A DNA stretch of 64,000 nucleotides from CAVQGM01 sp963712065 (GTDB lineage Bacteria; Actinomycetota; Acidimicrobiia; Acidimicrobiales; Acidimicrobilacustridaceae), in the NCBI GenBank assembly GCA_963712065.1, contig CAVQGM010000001.1, positions 620,001 to 684,000 on the forward strand, in the 5' to 3' direction. The first letter of the stretch is position 1, and every line of letters starts with the position of its first letter. Both the position numbers and the translations under genes were made by a program. Below, piece by piece: positions 41,359-49,474 of this stretch. Below the pieces are notes generated by a model. The model ran no database searches and was not told the DNA's origin. It worked only from the letters and a program-made list of their open reading frames with translations.

Positions 41359-42396
41359 TCAGCCGCCGATCTGGCTCATGCTCCGGGCGGGCCTGATGAA
41401 CACGGGCTGGTTGATGAGGTGCCCGGCCCACTTGGCCGCGACCGACGCGGCCACCAGCGCGGCCACCTCGTCGTCGCCGGCGCCGCCGCGGAGCAACGAG
41501 CGCAGGTCGGATTCGTCGACCGCGAACAGGCAGTTGCGCAGCTGCCCCTCGGCGGTGAGACGCACCCGGTCGCACGTGTCGCAGAACGCGTCGGTGACCG
41601 TCGGGATCACCCCGATCTCACCGTGCCCGTCGGTGAAGCGGAAGCGCTCGGCCGGCGCGCCGTCGGGCCGACCGACGGCCTCGAGCGGGAACACCGCGCC
41701 GATGCGCTCGACGATCTCGGCCCGGCCGACGACCTGGTCGTTCGACCACTCGCGCTGGGCGTCGAGGGGCATGAACTCGATGAAGCGAACGGTCACGGCG
41801 TGGGCTCGACCGAAGGCGGCGAAGTCCACGAGCTCGTCGTCGTTGACCCCGCGCATCACCACGCAGTTGACCTTCACCGGGTCGAGGCCTGCGACCGAGG
41901 CCGCCTGGATGCCGGCGAGCACCCGCTCGAGCTCGTCGCGGCGGGTGATCGCCTCGAAGCGATCGCGCCGCAGGGTGTCGAGCGAGACGTTGATGCGGCG
42001 CAGGCCGGCGTGGGCCAGGTCGGCGGCGACGGCGGCCAGCGTCGCGCCGTTGGTGGTGAGGGCCAGATCGACCGGCTGTCCGGTGGCCGGCACCCTCAGG
42101 CCGGCGAGCTTGCGGATGAGCACCGGCAGATGGGCCCGCACGGTGGGCTCCCCACCGGTGATGCGGATGCGGTCGAACCCGAACCGCTCGACGAGGACGC
42201 GGGCGACGCGCTCGATCTCCTCGTAGGTGAGCAGCTCCTCACGGGGCATCCAGCGCATGCCCTCCTCGGGCATGCAGTAGGTGCACCGGAAGTTGCAGCG
42301 ATCGGTGACGGAGATGCGCAGGTCGCGGTGCACGCGGCCGAAGCCGTCGACGAGCGGCGTGGCGCGGTGCTCCCCGGTGTCCGGTCCCCCCGTCAT
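41359..42396 (-). CDS. moaA: GTP 3',8-cyclase (radical SAM)
   Basis: A 345-residue enzyme catalysing the first step of molybdenum cofactor synthesis. The radical-SAM cluster Cys residues are 34, 38 and 41 (TDRCNFRCTYCMP). The second 4Fe-4S cluster is held by FCDTCDRVRLTAEGQLRNC. RITGGEP is the SAM-binding GGE motif, and the C-terminus ends in SMSQIGG, with the terminal Gly-Gly needed for activity. The ATG at 42396 has TAGCCT eight bases upstream (42405-42410), and the gene is divergent from an aldo/keto reductase gene. moaC lies downstream after a hairpin. Confidence 0.96.
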   Translation of the reverse strand: MTGGPDTGEHRATPLVDGFGRVHRDLRISVTDRCNFRCTYCMPEEGMRWMPREELLTYEEIERVARVLVERFGFDRIRITGGEPTVRAHLPVLIRKLAGLRVPATGQPVDLALTTNGATLAAVAADLAHAGLRRINVSLDTLRRDRFEAITRRDELERVLAGIQAASVAGLDPVKVNCVVMRGVNDDELVDFAAFGRAHAVTVRFIEFMPLDAQREWSNDQVVGRAEIVERIGAVFPLEAVGRPDGAPAERFRFTDGHGEIGVIPTVTDAFCDTCDRVRLTAEGQLRNCLFAVDESDLRSLLRGGAGDDEVAALVAASVAAKWAGHLINQPVFIRPARSMSQIGG

Positions 42397-42425
42397 CGCT
42401 CGTCAGGCTACGGCATGATCGGCGG

Positions 42426-43295
42426 ATGCAGCACCGTCGGCTCGGCCGCACCGACCACCGCAGCTCCCTCGCCGTGCTCGGCGGGGCCGCCTTCTGGGGG
42501 TGCTCCCCCGACGAGGCGGAGGCCGGGTTCACCGCCGCCCTCGATGCTGGCGTGAACCACCTCGACATCGCGCCGAGCTACGGCCGGGCCGAGCTCGTCG
42601 TCGGCCCACTGGTGCCGGCCGTGCGCGACCGGCTGTTCGTGGCCGGCAAGACGCAGCGCCGCAACGCCGAGGGCGTGCGGGCCCAGCTCGAAGAGACGCT
42701 GCGTCGCCTGGGCACCGACCACCTCGACCTCTACCAGCTCCACGCCGTCACCGACGTGGCGACCCTCGACGAACGAGCGGCGGCAGCCGAGACCATCCTC
42801 GCCGCCCGCGACGAGGGACTCGTGCGGTTCGTCGGGGTGACCGGCCACGACCTGGGCACGCCGGCCGCCCAGCTCGAGGCGGTCCGCCGCTACGACCTCG
42901 ACACGGTGATGCTCCCGGTGTTCCCGCGGGTGTGGGCCGAGCCGGGCTATCGGGCCGACGCCGAGGCGCTGCTGGCCGAGGCCGCCGCCCGCGACCTCGG
43001 CGTGATGGCCATCAAGGCCGTCGCTCGGCGGCCGTGGGGCGACCGGCCGCCGACCCACGACGCCTGGTACGAGCCCCACACCGACCCTGCGGCCGTGACC
43101 GCCGGGGTGCGCTTCACGCTGTCGACCCCGGGGGTCCACGCCTTCTGCACGCCCGGCGACCTTCGGGTGCTCCCCCTCGCCCTGGCCGCCGCCGAGGCGT
43201 TCACCCCGATGACCGACGCCGAGCGCGACGAGGCCGTCGCGAACGCCGACGACGAGCTGATCTTCCCGCTCGCCGACAAGGCGCGATCACGCTGA
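42426..43295 (+). CDS. Aldo/keto reductase
   Basis: A 289-residue (beta/alpha)8 oxidoreductase. GVNHLDIAPSYGRAELVVG gives the catalytic Asp-Tyr, AGKTQRRNAEGVRAQLE the Lys, and HLDLYQLHAVTD the His position of the tetrad. The C-terminal part (ADDELIFPLADKAR) is shorter than in typical NADPH-dependent family members. The opening MQHRRLGRTDHRSSLAVLGGAA is common to the family. The substrate is unknown. It is divergent from moaA and convergent with moeA, whose stop is 38 bases away. Confidence 0.88.
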   Translation: MQHRRLGRTDHRSSLAVLGGAAFWGCSPDEAEAGFTAALDAGVNHLDIAPSYGRAELVVGPLVPAVRDRLFVAGKTQRRNAEGVRAQLEETLRRLGTDHLDLYQLHAVTDVATLDERAAAAETILAARDEGLVRFVGVTGHDLGTPAAQLEAVRRYDLDTVMLPVFPRVWAEPGYRADAEALLAEAAARDLGVMAIKAVARRPWGDRPPTHDAWYEPHTDPAAVTAGVRFTLSTPGVHAFCTPGDLRVLPLALAAAEAFTPMTDAERDEAVANADDELIFPLADKARSR

Positions 43296-43333
43296 CCCGG
43301 CGTCCGGCCGACCGCGCCAGGAGCCGCCCGGGG

Positions 43334-44584
43334 TCATCCGAGCAACAACACCTCGACGGTCCGGCCGGGTTCGACGGTGGGGCCGTCGGGGAGCACGGCG
43401 AGGCCGTCGGCGGCGGCCAGCCCGGCGAGCTGGTGCGAGCCCTGCCCACCCGCCGAGCTCACGTGGTACCGGCCGTCGTCCGTCTGGTAGCGGCAGACGA
43501 CGCGGGCGTAGTGCACCTTGCCGTCGGGTCGGCGCGTGAGCGGGGCGTCGACGAGGGCGAGCACGGTCGGCGGGTCGACGACCGCCCGTCCGGCCATGCG
43601 GCGCAGCGCCGGCGCGGCGAGGAGGGCGAACGACACCGCCGACGACACCGGGTTGCCGGGCAGGCCGAACACGGGCAGGGCGTCGTCAGCGTGCCCGCCC
43701 CGGGGCACCAGCCCGAAGGCGAAGGGCTTCGCCGGCTTGATGGCGATCTGCATCCACCGGAACTCGCCCAGCTCGTCGAGCGCCATCTTCACCAGGTCGG
43801 CGTCGCCCATGCTCACACCCCCGCTGCTCAGCACCGCGTCGCACCGCTCGCCGCCCCGGCGGAACGCCTCGGTGATGGCGTCGAGGTCGTCGGGGGCGTG
43901 GCCGAGGTCGACGGGGGTGAACCCGGCGGCGGCGACGGTGGCCAGCAGCATGGGCCGATTGGAGTCGCGGATCTGGCCGGGGAGCAGCGCGGCGTCGCCC
44001 TGCACCAGCTCGTCACCGGTGGACACCACGCCGACCCGGGGCCGGGGCACGACGGTGACCTCGCCGACGCCGATGCTGGCCAGCACGCCGATCGCCGCCG
44101 GGGTGAGCTCGGCCCCGGCGGCCAGCACCTCGTCGCCCCGGGCCACGTCGTCGCCGAACCTGCGCACGTGCGTGCCGGGCTCGACGGCGAGCGACACGTC
44201 GACCCCCTCGCCGATGGGGAGGGAGCTCGGGGCGGTGCGCTCGACCACGACCACGGCATCGGCCCCCGGTGGCATGGGGGCGCCGGTCATGATCCGCACC
44301 GCCTCCCCGGGGCCGACGGCCACGTCGGTGGCGCCGCCGGCGTGGAGGGTGGCGACCACCCGGAGCGTGACCGGGTCGGCCTCGGTGGCGGCGGCGGTGT
44401 CGGCGGCCCGCACGGCGAAGCCGTCCATGGCCGTGTTGTCGAACGGTGGGACGGCTTCGTCGGCCCGCACCGGTTCGGCCAGCACCAGGCCGAGGGCGTC
44501 GGCCAGGGGCACCGACGTGGCGGCCAGGGTGCGCACCCGGTCGAGGACGTGGGTGCGGGCCTCGGCGAGGGGGACGAGGGCCAT
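43334..44584 (-). CDS. moeA: Molybdopterin molybdotransferase
   Basis: A 416-residue enzyme that inserts molybdate into adenylylated molybdopterin. It has PPFDNTAMDGFAVRA near residues 47-61, GAPMPPGADAVVVVE, VVSTGDELV, LSSGGVSMGDADLVK and VFGLPGNPVSSAVSF, in the usual MoeA order. It starts six bases after the galU stop, in the galU-moeA order known from other actinobacteria (e.g. mycobacterial galU-moeA1). The C-terminal domain IV is present. The organism therefore has at least moaA, moaC and moeA here, while moaB/mog, moaD and moaE must be elsewhere. Confidence 0.95.
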   Translation of the reverse strand: MALVPLAEARTHVLDRVRTLAATSVPLADALGLVLAEPVRADEAVPPFDNTAMDGFAVRAADTAAATEADPVTLRVVATLHAGGATDVAVGPGEAVRIMTGAPMPPGADAVVVVERTAPSSLPIGEGVDVSLAVEPGTHVRRFGDDVARGDEVLAAGAELTPAAIGVLASIGVGEVTVVPRPRVGVVSTGDELVQGDAALLPGQIRDSNRPMLLATVAAAGFTPVDLGHAPDDLDAITEAFRRGGERCDAVLSSGGVSMGDADLVKMALDELGEFRWMQIAIKPAKPFAFGLVPRGGHADDALPVFGLPGNPVSSAVSFALLAAPALRRMAGRAVVDPPTVLALVDAPLTRRPDGKVHYARVVCRYQTDDGRYHVSSAGGQGSHQLAGLAAADGLAVLPDGPTVEPGRTVEVLLLG

Positions 44585-44590
44585 CGGCGG

Positions 44591-45478
44591 CTAGACGAGG
44601 CCGCGCTTGTGCACCAGCTCGACGAGGAAGGCCCGGAACTCGGGGCCGAGGTCCTCTCGCTCGATGGCGAGCTCGACGGTGGCCCGCAGGTAGTCGAGCT
44701 TCTTGCCGATGTCGTAGCGGCCCTCGCCGAACACGTAGCCGTAGACGGCCTGGTCGGCGAGCAGGAGGGCGATGGCGTCGGTGAGCTGGATCTCGCCGCC
44801 CACGCCGGGGTGGACGCGTTCGAGGGCGCCGAAGATCTCGGGGGTGAAGACGTAGCGACCCATGACCGCCAGGTCGGACGGGGCCTCGGACGGCTGGGGC
44901 TTCTCGACGATGTCGAGGAGCCGCACCAGTCGGTCGGTGACCTGCTCGGGCCGGACGCAGCCGTAGGAGCTGATCTCCTCGAGGGGGAACTGGGACAGGG
45001 CCACGACGGAGCGCCCGTACTGCTCGTGGGTGGCGATCATCTCCTCGAGCACGGTCGAGCGGCGGTCCATGATGTCGTCGCCGAGCATCACCACGAACGG
45101 GTTGTCGCCGACGTGCTTGCGGGCGACCGACACGGCGTGGCCGAGGCCGAGGGGCTCGCCCTGGCGCACGTAGTGGATGTCGGCCATCTCGGCGAGGGCC
45201 TGGATCTCGCCGAGATCGTGGATCTTGCCCTTCTTCTCCAGGTAGTACTCGAGCTCGAAGTTGCGGTCGAAGTGGTCCTCGAGGGAGCGCTTGCCCCGGC
45301 CGGTGATGATGAGGATGTCGTCGATGCCGGCCCGCACGGCCTCCTCGACCACGTACTGGATCGCCGGCTTGTCGACGACGGGGAGCATCTCCTTCGGCTG
45401 GGCCTTCGTGGCCGGGAGGAACCGCGTCCCGAGACCGGCAGCCGGGATCACCGCCTTGGTCACCTTCGTCGTCGGCAT
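44591..45478 (-). CDS. galU: UTP-glucose-1-phosphate uridylyltransferase
   Basis: A 295-residue nucleotidyltransferase making UDP-glucose. VIPAAGLGTRFLPATKAQPKEMLPVVDKPAIQYVVEEA is the nucleotide-binding signature, followed by DDILIITGRGK, EPLGLGHAV and PFVVMLGDD, with KPQPSEAPSDLAVMGRYVF later. I take ATG 45478 (MPTTKV), because TACGAT (45486-45491) lies seven bases upstream, over the ATG at 45487 that overlaps this box. It is followed by moeA after six bases. The fmdB-like gene and a CIRCE-like site lie divergently upstream. Confidence 0.95.
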   Translation of the reverse strand: MPTTKVTKAVIPAAGLGTRFLPATKAQPKEMLPVVDKPAIQYVVEEAVRAGIDDILIITGRGKRSLEDHFDRNFELEYYLEKKGKIHDLGEIQALAEMADIHYVRQGEPLGLGHAVSVARKHVGDNPFVVMLGDDIMDRRSTVLEEMIATHEQYGRSVVALSQFPLEEISSYGCVRPEQVTDRLVRLLDIVEKPQPSEAPSDLAVMGRYVFTPEIFGALERVHPGVGGEIQLTDAIALLLADQAVYGYVFGEGRYDIGKKLDYLRATVELAIEREDLGPEFRAFLVELVHKRGLV

Positions 45479-45545
45479 GGACCTCATCGTAGGCGCCCCG
45501 TTCGGCCCTCGACGGTGGACCGGCGACCCCTCGCGCTCGCTATGC

Positions 45546-45572
45546 TTGGCACTCTCCACCCGAGAGTGCCAG
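45546..45572. promoter_or_regulatory. CIRCE-like operator (HrcA site)
   Basis: TTGGCACTC, nine bases, GAGTGCCAG. The CIRCE consensus is TTAGCACTC-N9-GAGTGCTAA: the left half differs at one base, the right half at two, and the spacing is exactly nine. TATGCT (45541-45546), a good -10 box, directly adjoins it. It lies 45 bases before the fmdB-like ATG and 68 bases before the divergent galU start. Confidence 0.7.
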
Positions 45573-45617
45573 CACCCGGCGCGGCGGCGCACCGGGAACG
45601 ACGACGCGGAGCCCCCG

Positions 45618-45986
45618 ATGCCCACCTACGAGTACCGATGCAAGGCGTGCGGCCACGAGCTCGAGGCGGTCCAGGCCTTCACCGACGATCCGCTGACCGA
45701 GTGCTCCGAGTGCGGCGGTGCGCTGCGCAAGAAGTTCGGTGCGGTCGGCATCACGTTCAAGGGCTCCGGGTTCTACAAGACCGACAGCCGGTCGTCGGGG
45801 TCGTCCCCCGGCAAGGTGGCGGCGGCGAGCGGCTCGGACGCCTCGGGCGGCGACGGCGGCTCCGCGGCCGCGAAGGGCGCGGAGAGCACCTCGTCGTCGA
45901 CCGAGGGCGGCAGCGACTCGTCGTCGGGGTCGTCGGCGGGGTCGTCGTCGTCGGACTCCTCCTCGGCCACCCCGGCCGCCACCTGA
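45618..45986 (+). CDS. FmdB-family zinc ribbon protein with Ser-rich tail
   Basis: A 122-residue protein. MPTYEYRCKACGHELEAVQAF and TECSECGGALRKKFG form the FmdB-type CxxC-CxxC zinc ribbon (residues 8-36), followed by GITFKGSGFYKTDSR, the usual family end. The remaining 60 residues are almost only Ser, Gly, Asp and Ala, a disordered tail. FmdB proteins are regulators of unknown target in several species. A CIRCE-like operator overlaps its promoter region, suggesting HrcA/heat-shock control, which I have not seen reported for this family. Its -10 box (TATGCT) gives a leader of about 60 bases. Confidence 0.82.
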   Translation: MPTYEYRCKACGHELEAVQAFTDDPLTECSECGGALRKKFGAVGITFKGSGFYKTDSRSSGSSPGKVAAASGSDASGGDGGSAAAKGAESTSSSTEGGSDSSSGSSAGSSSSDSSSATPAAT

Positions 45987-46075
45987 AACGACGGCCCCTG
46001 GGCCTTCCCCCGCCGTCGGGGACGCCCTAGCCTGCGCGCACTTCCCCCGTCCGCGTCCCCGCGCCCGGAGGAACG

Positions 46076-46729
46076 ATGCCCCGCCCCTCCCCCCGCCGTC
46101 GCCGGCCTGCCACCGGCCGGCTGGCCCGCTACCGCCACCTGACCTCGTGGGCGGTGACGCTCGCCCTCGCCCTCCTCGCCGGCACCGTCACCACCACCGT
46201 GGTCGCCGGCGCCGACGACGCCCGCCGAGCCTGGGGCGAGCGCCGCACGGTGGCGGTGGCGGCCGCCGGCCTCGAGCCCGGGACCACGATCGCCGCCGCC
46301 GACCTCGAACGACGCGAACTGCCCATCGCCGTGCTCCCGCCCGACGTGGTCCACGACCCCACCGGCCGGGTGGTCACCTCGCCGATCCTGGCCGGCGAGG
46401 CGGTGGTGGAGGCCCGGGTGGGCGACGAGGGGGTGACCGGGGTCGCCGCGCTGGTGCCCGAGGACCACGTCGCCGTCGCCGTCGCCCTCGACGCGCCCAC
46501 GCCGCCGCTGCAGATCGGCGACCGGGTCGACGTGCTGGCGCCCGGCGCGCTCGGCCCGCCGTCGCTCGGCTCGGTCGGCGGACCGGCCGTGCGGGTGGCG
46601 CGGGGCGCGGTCGTGGTCCACCTCGGCGACACCGCCCTCACCGTGGCGGTCGGCGACGACGACGCCGCTGCGGTGGCGGCGGCCACGCTGCAGGGGCCGG
46701 TGGCCGTGGTGCTGACGGGCGTGGGTTGA
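46076..46729 (+). CDS. SAF-domain (CpaB-like) membrane protein
   Basis: A 217-residue protein. It has an Arg-rich N-terminus, one membrane segment (about 26-48: WAVTLALALLAGTVTTTVVAG), then a SAF domain (VAVAAAGLEPGTTIAAADLERRELP) and a beta-rich region with DAPTPPLQIGDRVDVL. CpaB/RcpC-like proteins with this layout belong to Flp/tad pilus assembly systems and interact with the secretin. No other tad genes are in view, so the role is open. GAGGAACG precedes the ATG. It ends ten bases from the convergent TldE-like gene. Confidence 0.75.
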   Translation: MPRPSPRRRRPATGRLARYRHLTSWAVTLALALLAGTVTTTVVAGADDARRAWGERRTVAVAAAGLEPGTTIAAADLERRELPIAVLPPDVVHDPTGRVVTSPILAGEAVVEARVGDEGVTGVAALVPEDHVAVAVALDAPTPPLQIGDRVDVLAPGALGPPSLGSVGGPAVRVARGAVVVHLGDTALTVAVGDDDAAAVAAATLQGPVAVVLTGVG

Positions 46730-46739
46730 ACCAGCCCGC

Positions 46740-48137
46740 CTACCGGCCGCTCATGGCGACGTCGTCGATCACGAGGGTGACCGAGCCGGTGCCGCCGGGC
46801 TGCCACTCGAGGTCGCCGCCGACGGCGGCGACGTCGAGCAGCAGTCGCTGCAGGGTCGAGGCGATGGTGATCTCCCGCACCGGCTCGGCCACCTCACCGT
46901 CGCGGATGAGCAGGCCCTCGGCCCCGACCGACACGTCACCGCTCACCGCGTTGACGCCCGAGTGGAGGCCGGTGAGCGACTGCACCAGCAGGCCGCGATC
47001 GACCCCGGCGACGAGATCGTCGAGGGAGCCGCCTCCCCCGCTCCCGTGCCGCTGGGGCCCGCCCGGCTGCACGGCGAGGGCCTGGGCCCCGACCCCCGGG
47101 GTGGAGCGGTAGCCACGCACGGCCGAGCCGGTGGACGCACCGCCGCTGCGACGGCCCGTGTAGGTGTTGTGCAGGAAGCCCTGGAGCACCCCGTCGGCGA
47201 CCAGCACGTTGCGACGGGTGGCGAGCCCTTCGCCGTCGAACGGATCGGCCCCGGGTGAGCGGGGGTCGGTGGCGTCGTCGACGAGGGTGAGCAGAGGGCT
47301 GGCGATGGCCTCCCCGACGCGGTCGCCGAAGGGGGAACGGCCCTTGAGCACCCGTTCGCCCGACAAGGTGGCGCCGAGGATGCCGAGCAGCGCGGCGGCG
47401 AGCCGCGGCTCGAACACGACGGTGAGCCGCTCGCTGGGTGGCTTCACCGCGCCGAACAGGCGCACGGCCCGCTCGACGGCGTCGGCCGCCGCCACCTCGA
47501 CGTCGAGCTCGCCCGGCTCGCGCCCGATGTCGACACCCCCGCCGATCTTGGTCTCGCCGCCGTCCTCGGCCAGGGCCGACACCGACAGGTGGCACCACGT
47601 GCCCCGGCCGCAGGACGCGATCCCGGTGCTGGTGGCGATGGCGGCTTCACCGGCCGAGTCGCCGTAGGTGGCGGTGCGCACGCCCTTGACCCTCGGGTCG
47701 CGCCCGACCACGGCCCGCTCGAGGGCGAGGGCCAGGTCGACCTTGGCCTGGGTCGGGAAGTCGGCCAGCGCCTCGCGCCAGAGGTCGAGCTCGGGTTCCG
47801 CGACGCCGTCGGGCTCGGCCACGCCGAACCACTCGTCGGGCTCGCCGAACCGCACGTTGTCGCGCGCCTCCGCCAGCGTCTCGGCCACCACGGCCTCGTC
47901 GAGGGTGCCGCAGTGGGCGAAGCCCTGCCGGTGGTCGGCGACCACCCGGATGCCGACGCCCTCGGAGTGGGCCGAGGTGAGCGACTCGACCTCGCCCTCG
48001 TAGGCCTTCACCGACGTGGTCGATCCCCTCGCCACGTAGACCTCGAGCTGCTCGCCGGGGGCGGCCCGCTCGGCCAGCCGGCGGGCGAGGTCGAGCAACC
48101 CGGCGCCCGAGCGGCCGGGAGCGGGAGGGTCGCTCAC
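46740..48137 (-). CDS. TldE/PmbA-family protein, copy 2 of two
   Basis: A 465-residue U62-family protein with the TldE pattern: VYVARGSTTSVKAYEGEVESL, GIGIRVVADHRQGFAHCG, GEGLATRRNVLVADGVLQGFLHN, YTGRRSGGASTGSAVRGY and LTGLHSGVNAVSGDVSVGAEGLLIRDG. It has no HExxxH, so it lacks the metal site and would act as the TldE partner. TldD/TldE process modified peptides and degrade unfolded proteins. The GTG at 48137 overlaps the upstream stop (GTGA). Odd: it differs from the other TldE copy (Gly/Gln-rich loop PGGPQRHGSGGGG), suggesting specialisation after duplication. Confidence 0.88.
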   Translation of the reverse strand: MSDPPAPGRSGAGLLDLARRLAERAAPGEQLEVYVARGSTTSVKAYEGEVESLTSAHSEGVGIRVVADHRQGFAHCGTLDEAVVAETLAEARDNVRFGEPDEWFGVAEPDGVAEPELDLWREALADFPTQAKVDLALALERAVVGRDPRVKGVRTATYGDSAGEAAIATSTGIASCGRGTWCHLSVSALAEDGGETKIGGGVDIGREPGELDVEVAAADAVERAVRLFGAVKPPSERLTVVFEPRLAAALLGILGATLSGERVLKGRSPFGDRVGEAIASPLLTLVDDATDPRSPGADPFDGEGLATRRNVLVADGVLQGFLHNTYTGRRSGGASTGSAVRGYRSTPGVGAQALAVQPGGPQRHGSGGGGSLDDLVAGVDRGLLVQSLTGLHSGVNAVSGDVSVGAEGLLIRDGEVAEPVREITIASTLQRLLLDVAAVGGDLEWQPGGTGSVTLVIDDVAMSGR

Positions 48138-49474
48138 GCGCCGCTCACGGTGACGTCGTCGATGACGAGGCTCACCCCGGCCGCCGACATGGGCAGCCAC
48201 TCGAGGTCGCCGCCCACGGCCTGCACGTCGCGGAGCATGCGCTGGAGGGTCGAGGCGATGGTGAACTCGCGCAGCGGTTCGGCGAGGGCGCCGTCGCGGA
48301 TGCGCAGGCCCTCGGCGCCGGTCGAGAAGTCGCCGCTCACCGGGTTGACCCCCGAGTGGAGGCCGGCGACGTCCTGCACCAGCACGCCGTCGCCGACGAG
48401 GGAGACCAGCTCGGCCTGGGTGGCGGTGCCGGGCACGAGCGTCGTGGCCATGCAGCCGACCGACGGGGTGGACGAGTAGCCGCGCACGGCCGAGCCGGTG
48501 GACGCACCGCCGCTGCGACGACCGGTGTAGGCGTTGTGGACGAACTGGCGCAGCACGCCGTCCTCGAGCAGCACGTTGCGGCGGGTGGCGAGCCCCTCCC
48601 CGTCGGCGTCGGTGGCGGTGAAGGCGGCCGGGTCGGTGGGATCGTCGACGAGGGTGAGCAGCGGGGAGCCGACCTCGACGCCCAGGCGGTCGGCGAACAG
48701 CGACCGGCCCTTCAGCACGGCCTCGCCGTTGAGGGTGTAGGCGAGGATGCCGAGGAACTGGGCGGTGACCCAGGGGTCGAGCACGACCCGCACCCGACCG
48801 GTGGGCGGCTTCACCGCGCCGAGCATGCGGGTGGCGCGAGCGGCGGCCTCGGCCGCCGCCCGGGCGACGTCGAGCTGGCCGGGGTCGCGGCCGACGGCGA
48901 AGCCGAAGCCGGTCTGGGTCTCGCCGCGCTCCTCGGCCAGCGCGTAGGTGGCGACGTAGCAGGAGGTGTCGCGGCTCACGGTGCGGATGCCGGTGGTGGT
49001 GGCGATGGCCGACTCGCCGGCGCTGTCGACGTACTCGGCCGACTCGATGCCGGAGATGCGGGGGTCGGCGGCCCGCACCGCACGCTCGAGCTCGATGGCC
49101 AGGTCGACCTTGCGCTCGGTGGGCAGGTCGACGATGGCGTCGCGCCACAGGTCGAGCTCGGCGACGACCACGCCGTCGGGCTCGGCCAGGCCGAGGTAGG
49201 GGTCGACGGTGGCGAAGGTGGCGTTGTCGCGAGCCTCGGCGAGGGTCTCGGTGATGACGTCGTCGTCGAGGGTGCCGGCATAGGCGAAGCCCTGCCGGTC
49301 GCCGGCCACGACGCGGATGCCGATGCCCTGGGCCTGGGCCGAGGCGAGCGACTCCACCTCGCCCTCGTAGACCTTGATCTCCGTGTCGAGGCCGCGGACC
49401 ACCACGGCTTCGACCTGCTCCCCGTCGTGGGCCATGCCGACCACGCGGTCGGCGATGTCGATCAGCTCGGTCAT
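48134..49474 (-). CDS. TldE/PmbA-family protein, copy 1 of two
   Basis: A 446-residue TldE-type protein: VVVRGLDTEIKVYEGEVESL, GIGIRVVAGDRQGFAYAG, GEGLATRRNVLLEDGVLRQFVHNAYTGRRSGGAS and VAGLHSGVNPVSGDFSTGAEGLRIRDG. It lacks HExxxH, as expected. The start at ATG 49474 overlaps the TldD stop in an ATGA quartet, and its own stop overlaps the next start. The three genes are therefore a tightly coupled operon in which one TldD may pair with two TldE subunits. Both TldE copies share the YTGRRSGGASTGSAVRGY segment. Confidence 0.9.
   Translation of the reverse strand: MTELIDIADRVVGMAHDGEQVEAVVVRGLDTEIKVYEGEVESLASAQAQGIGIRVVAGDRQGFAYAGTLDDDVITETLAEARDNATFATVDPYLGLAEPDGVVVAELDLWRDAIVDLPTERKVDLAIELERAVRAADPRISGIESAEYVDSAGESAIATTTGIRTVSRDTSCYVATYALAEERGETQTGFGFAVGRDPGQLDVARAAAEAAARATRMLGAVKPPTGRVRVVLDPWVTAQFLGILAYTLNGEAVLKGRSLFADRLGVEVGSPLLTLVDDPTDPAAFTATDADGEGLATRRNVLLEDGVLRQFVHNAYTGRRSGGASTGSAVRGYSSTPSVGCMATTLVPGTATQAELVSLVGDGVLVQDVAGLHSGVNPVSGDFSTGAEGLRIRDGALAEPLREFTIASTLQRMLRDVQAVGGDLEWLPMSAAGVSLVIDDVTVSGA

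Noticed and set aside
42500..46030. 1176-residue plus-strand frame across aldo/keto reductase, moeA and galU
   Set aside because: It runs antisense to moeA and galU and shows only low-complexity sequence with no family features.
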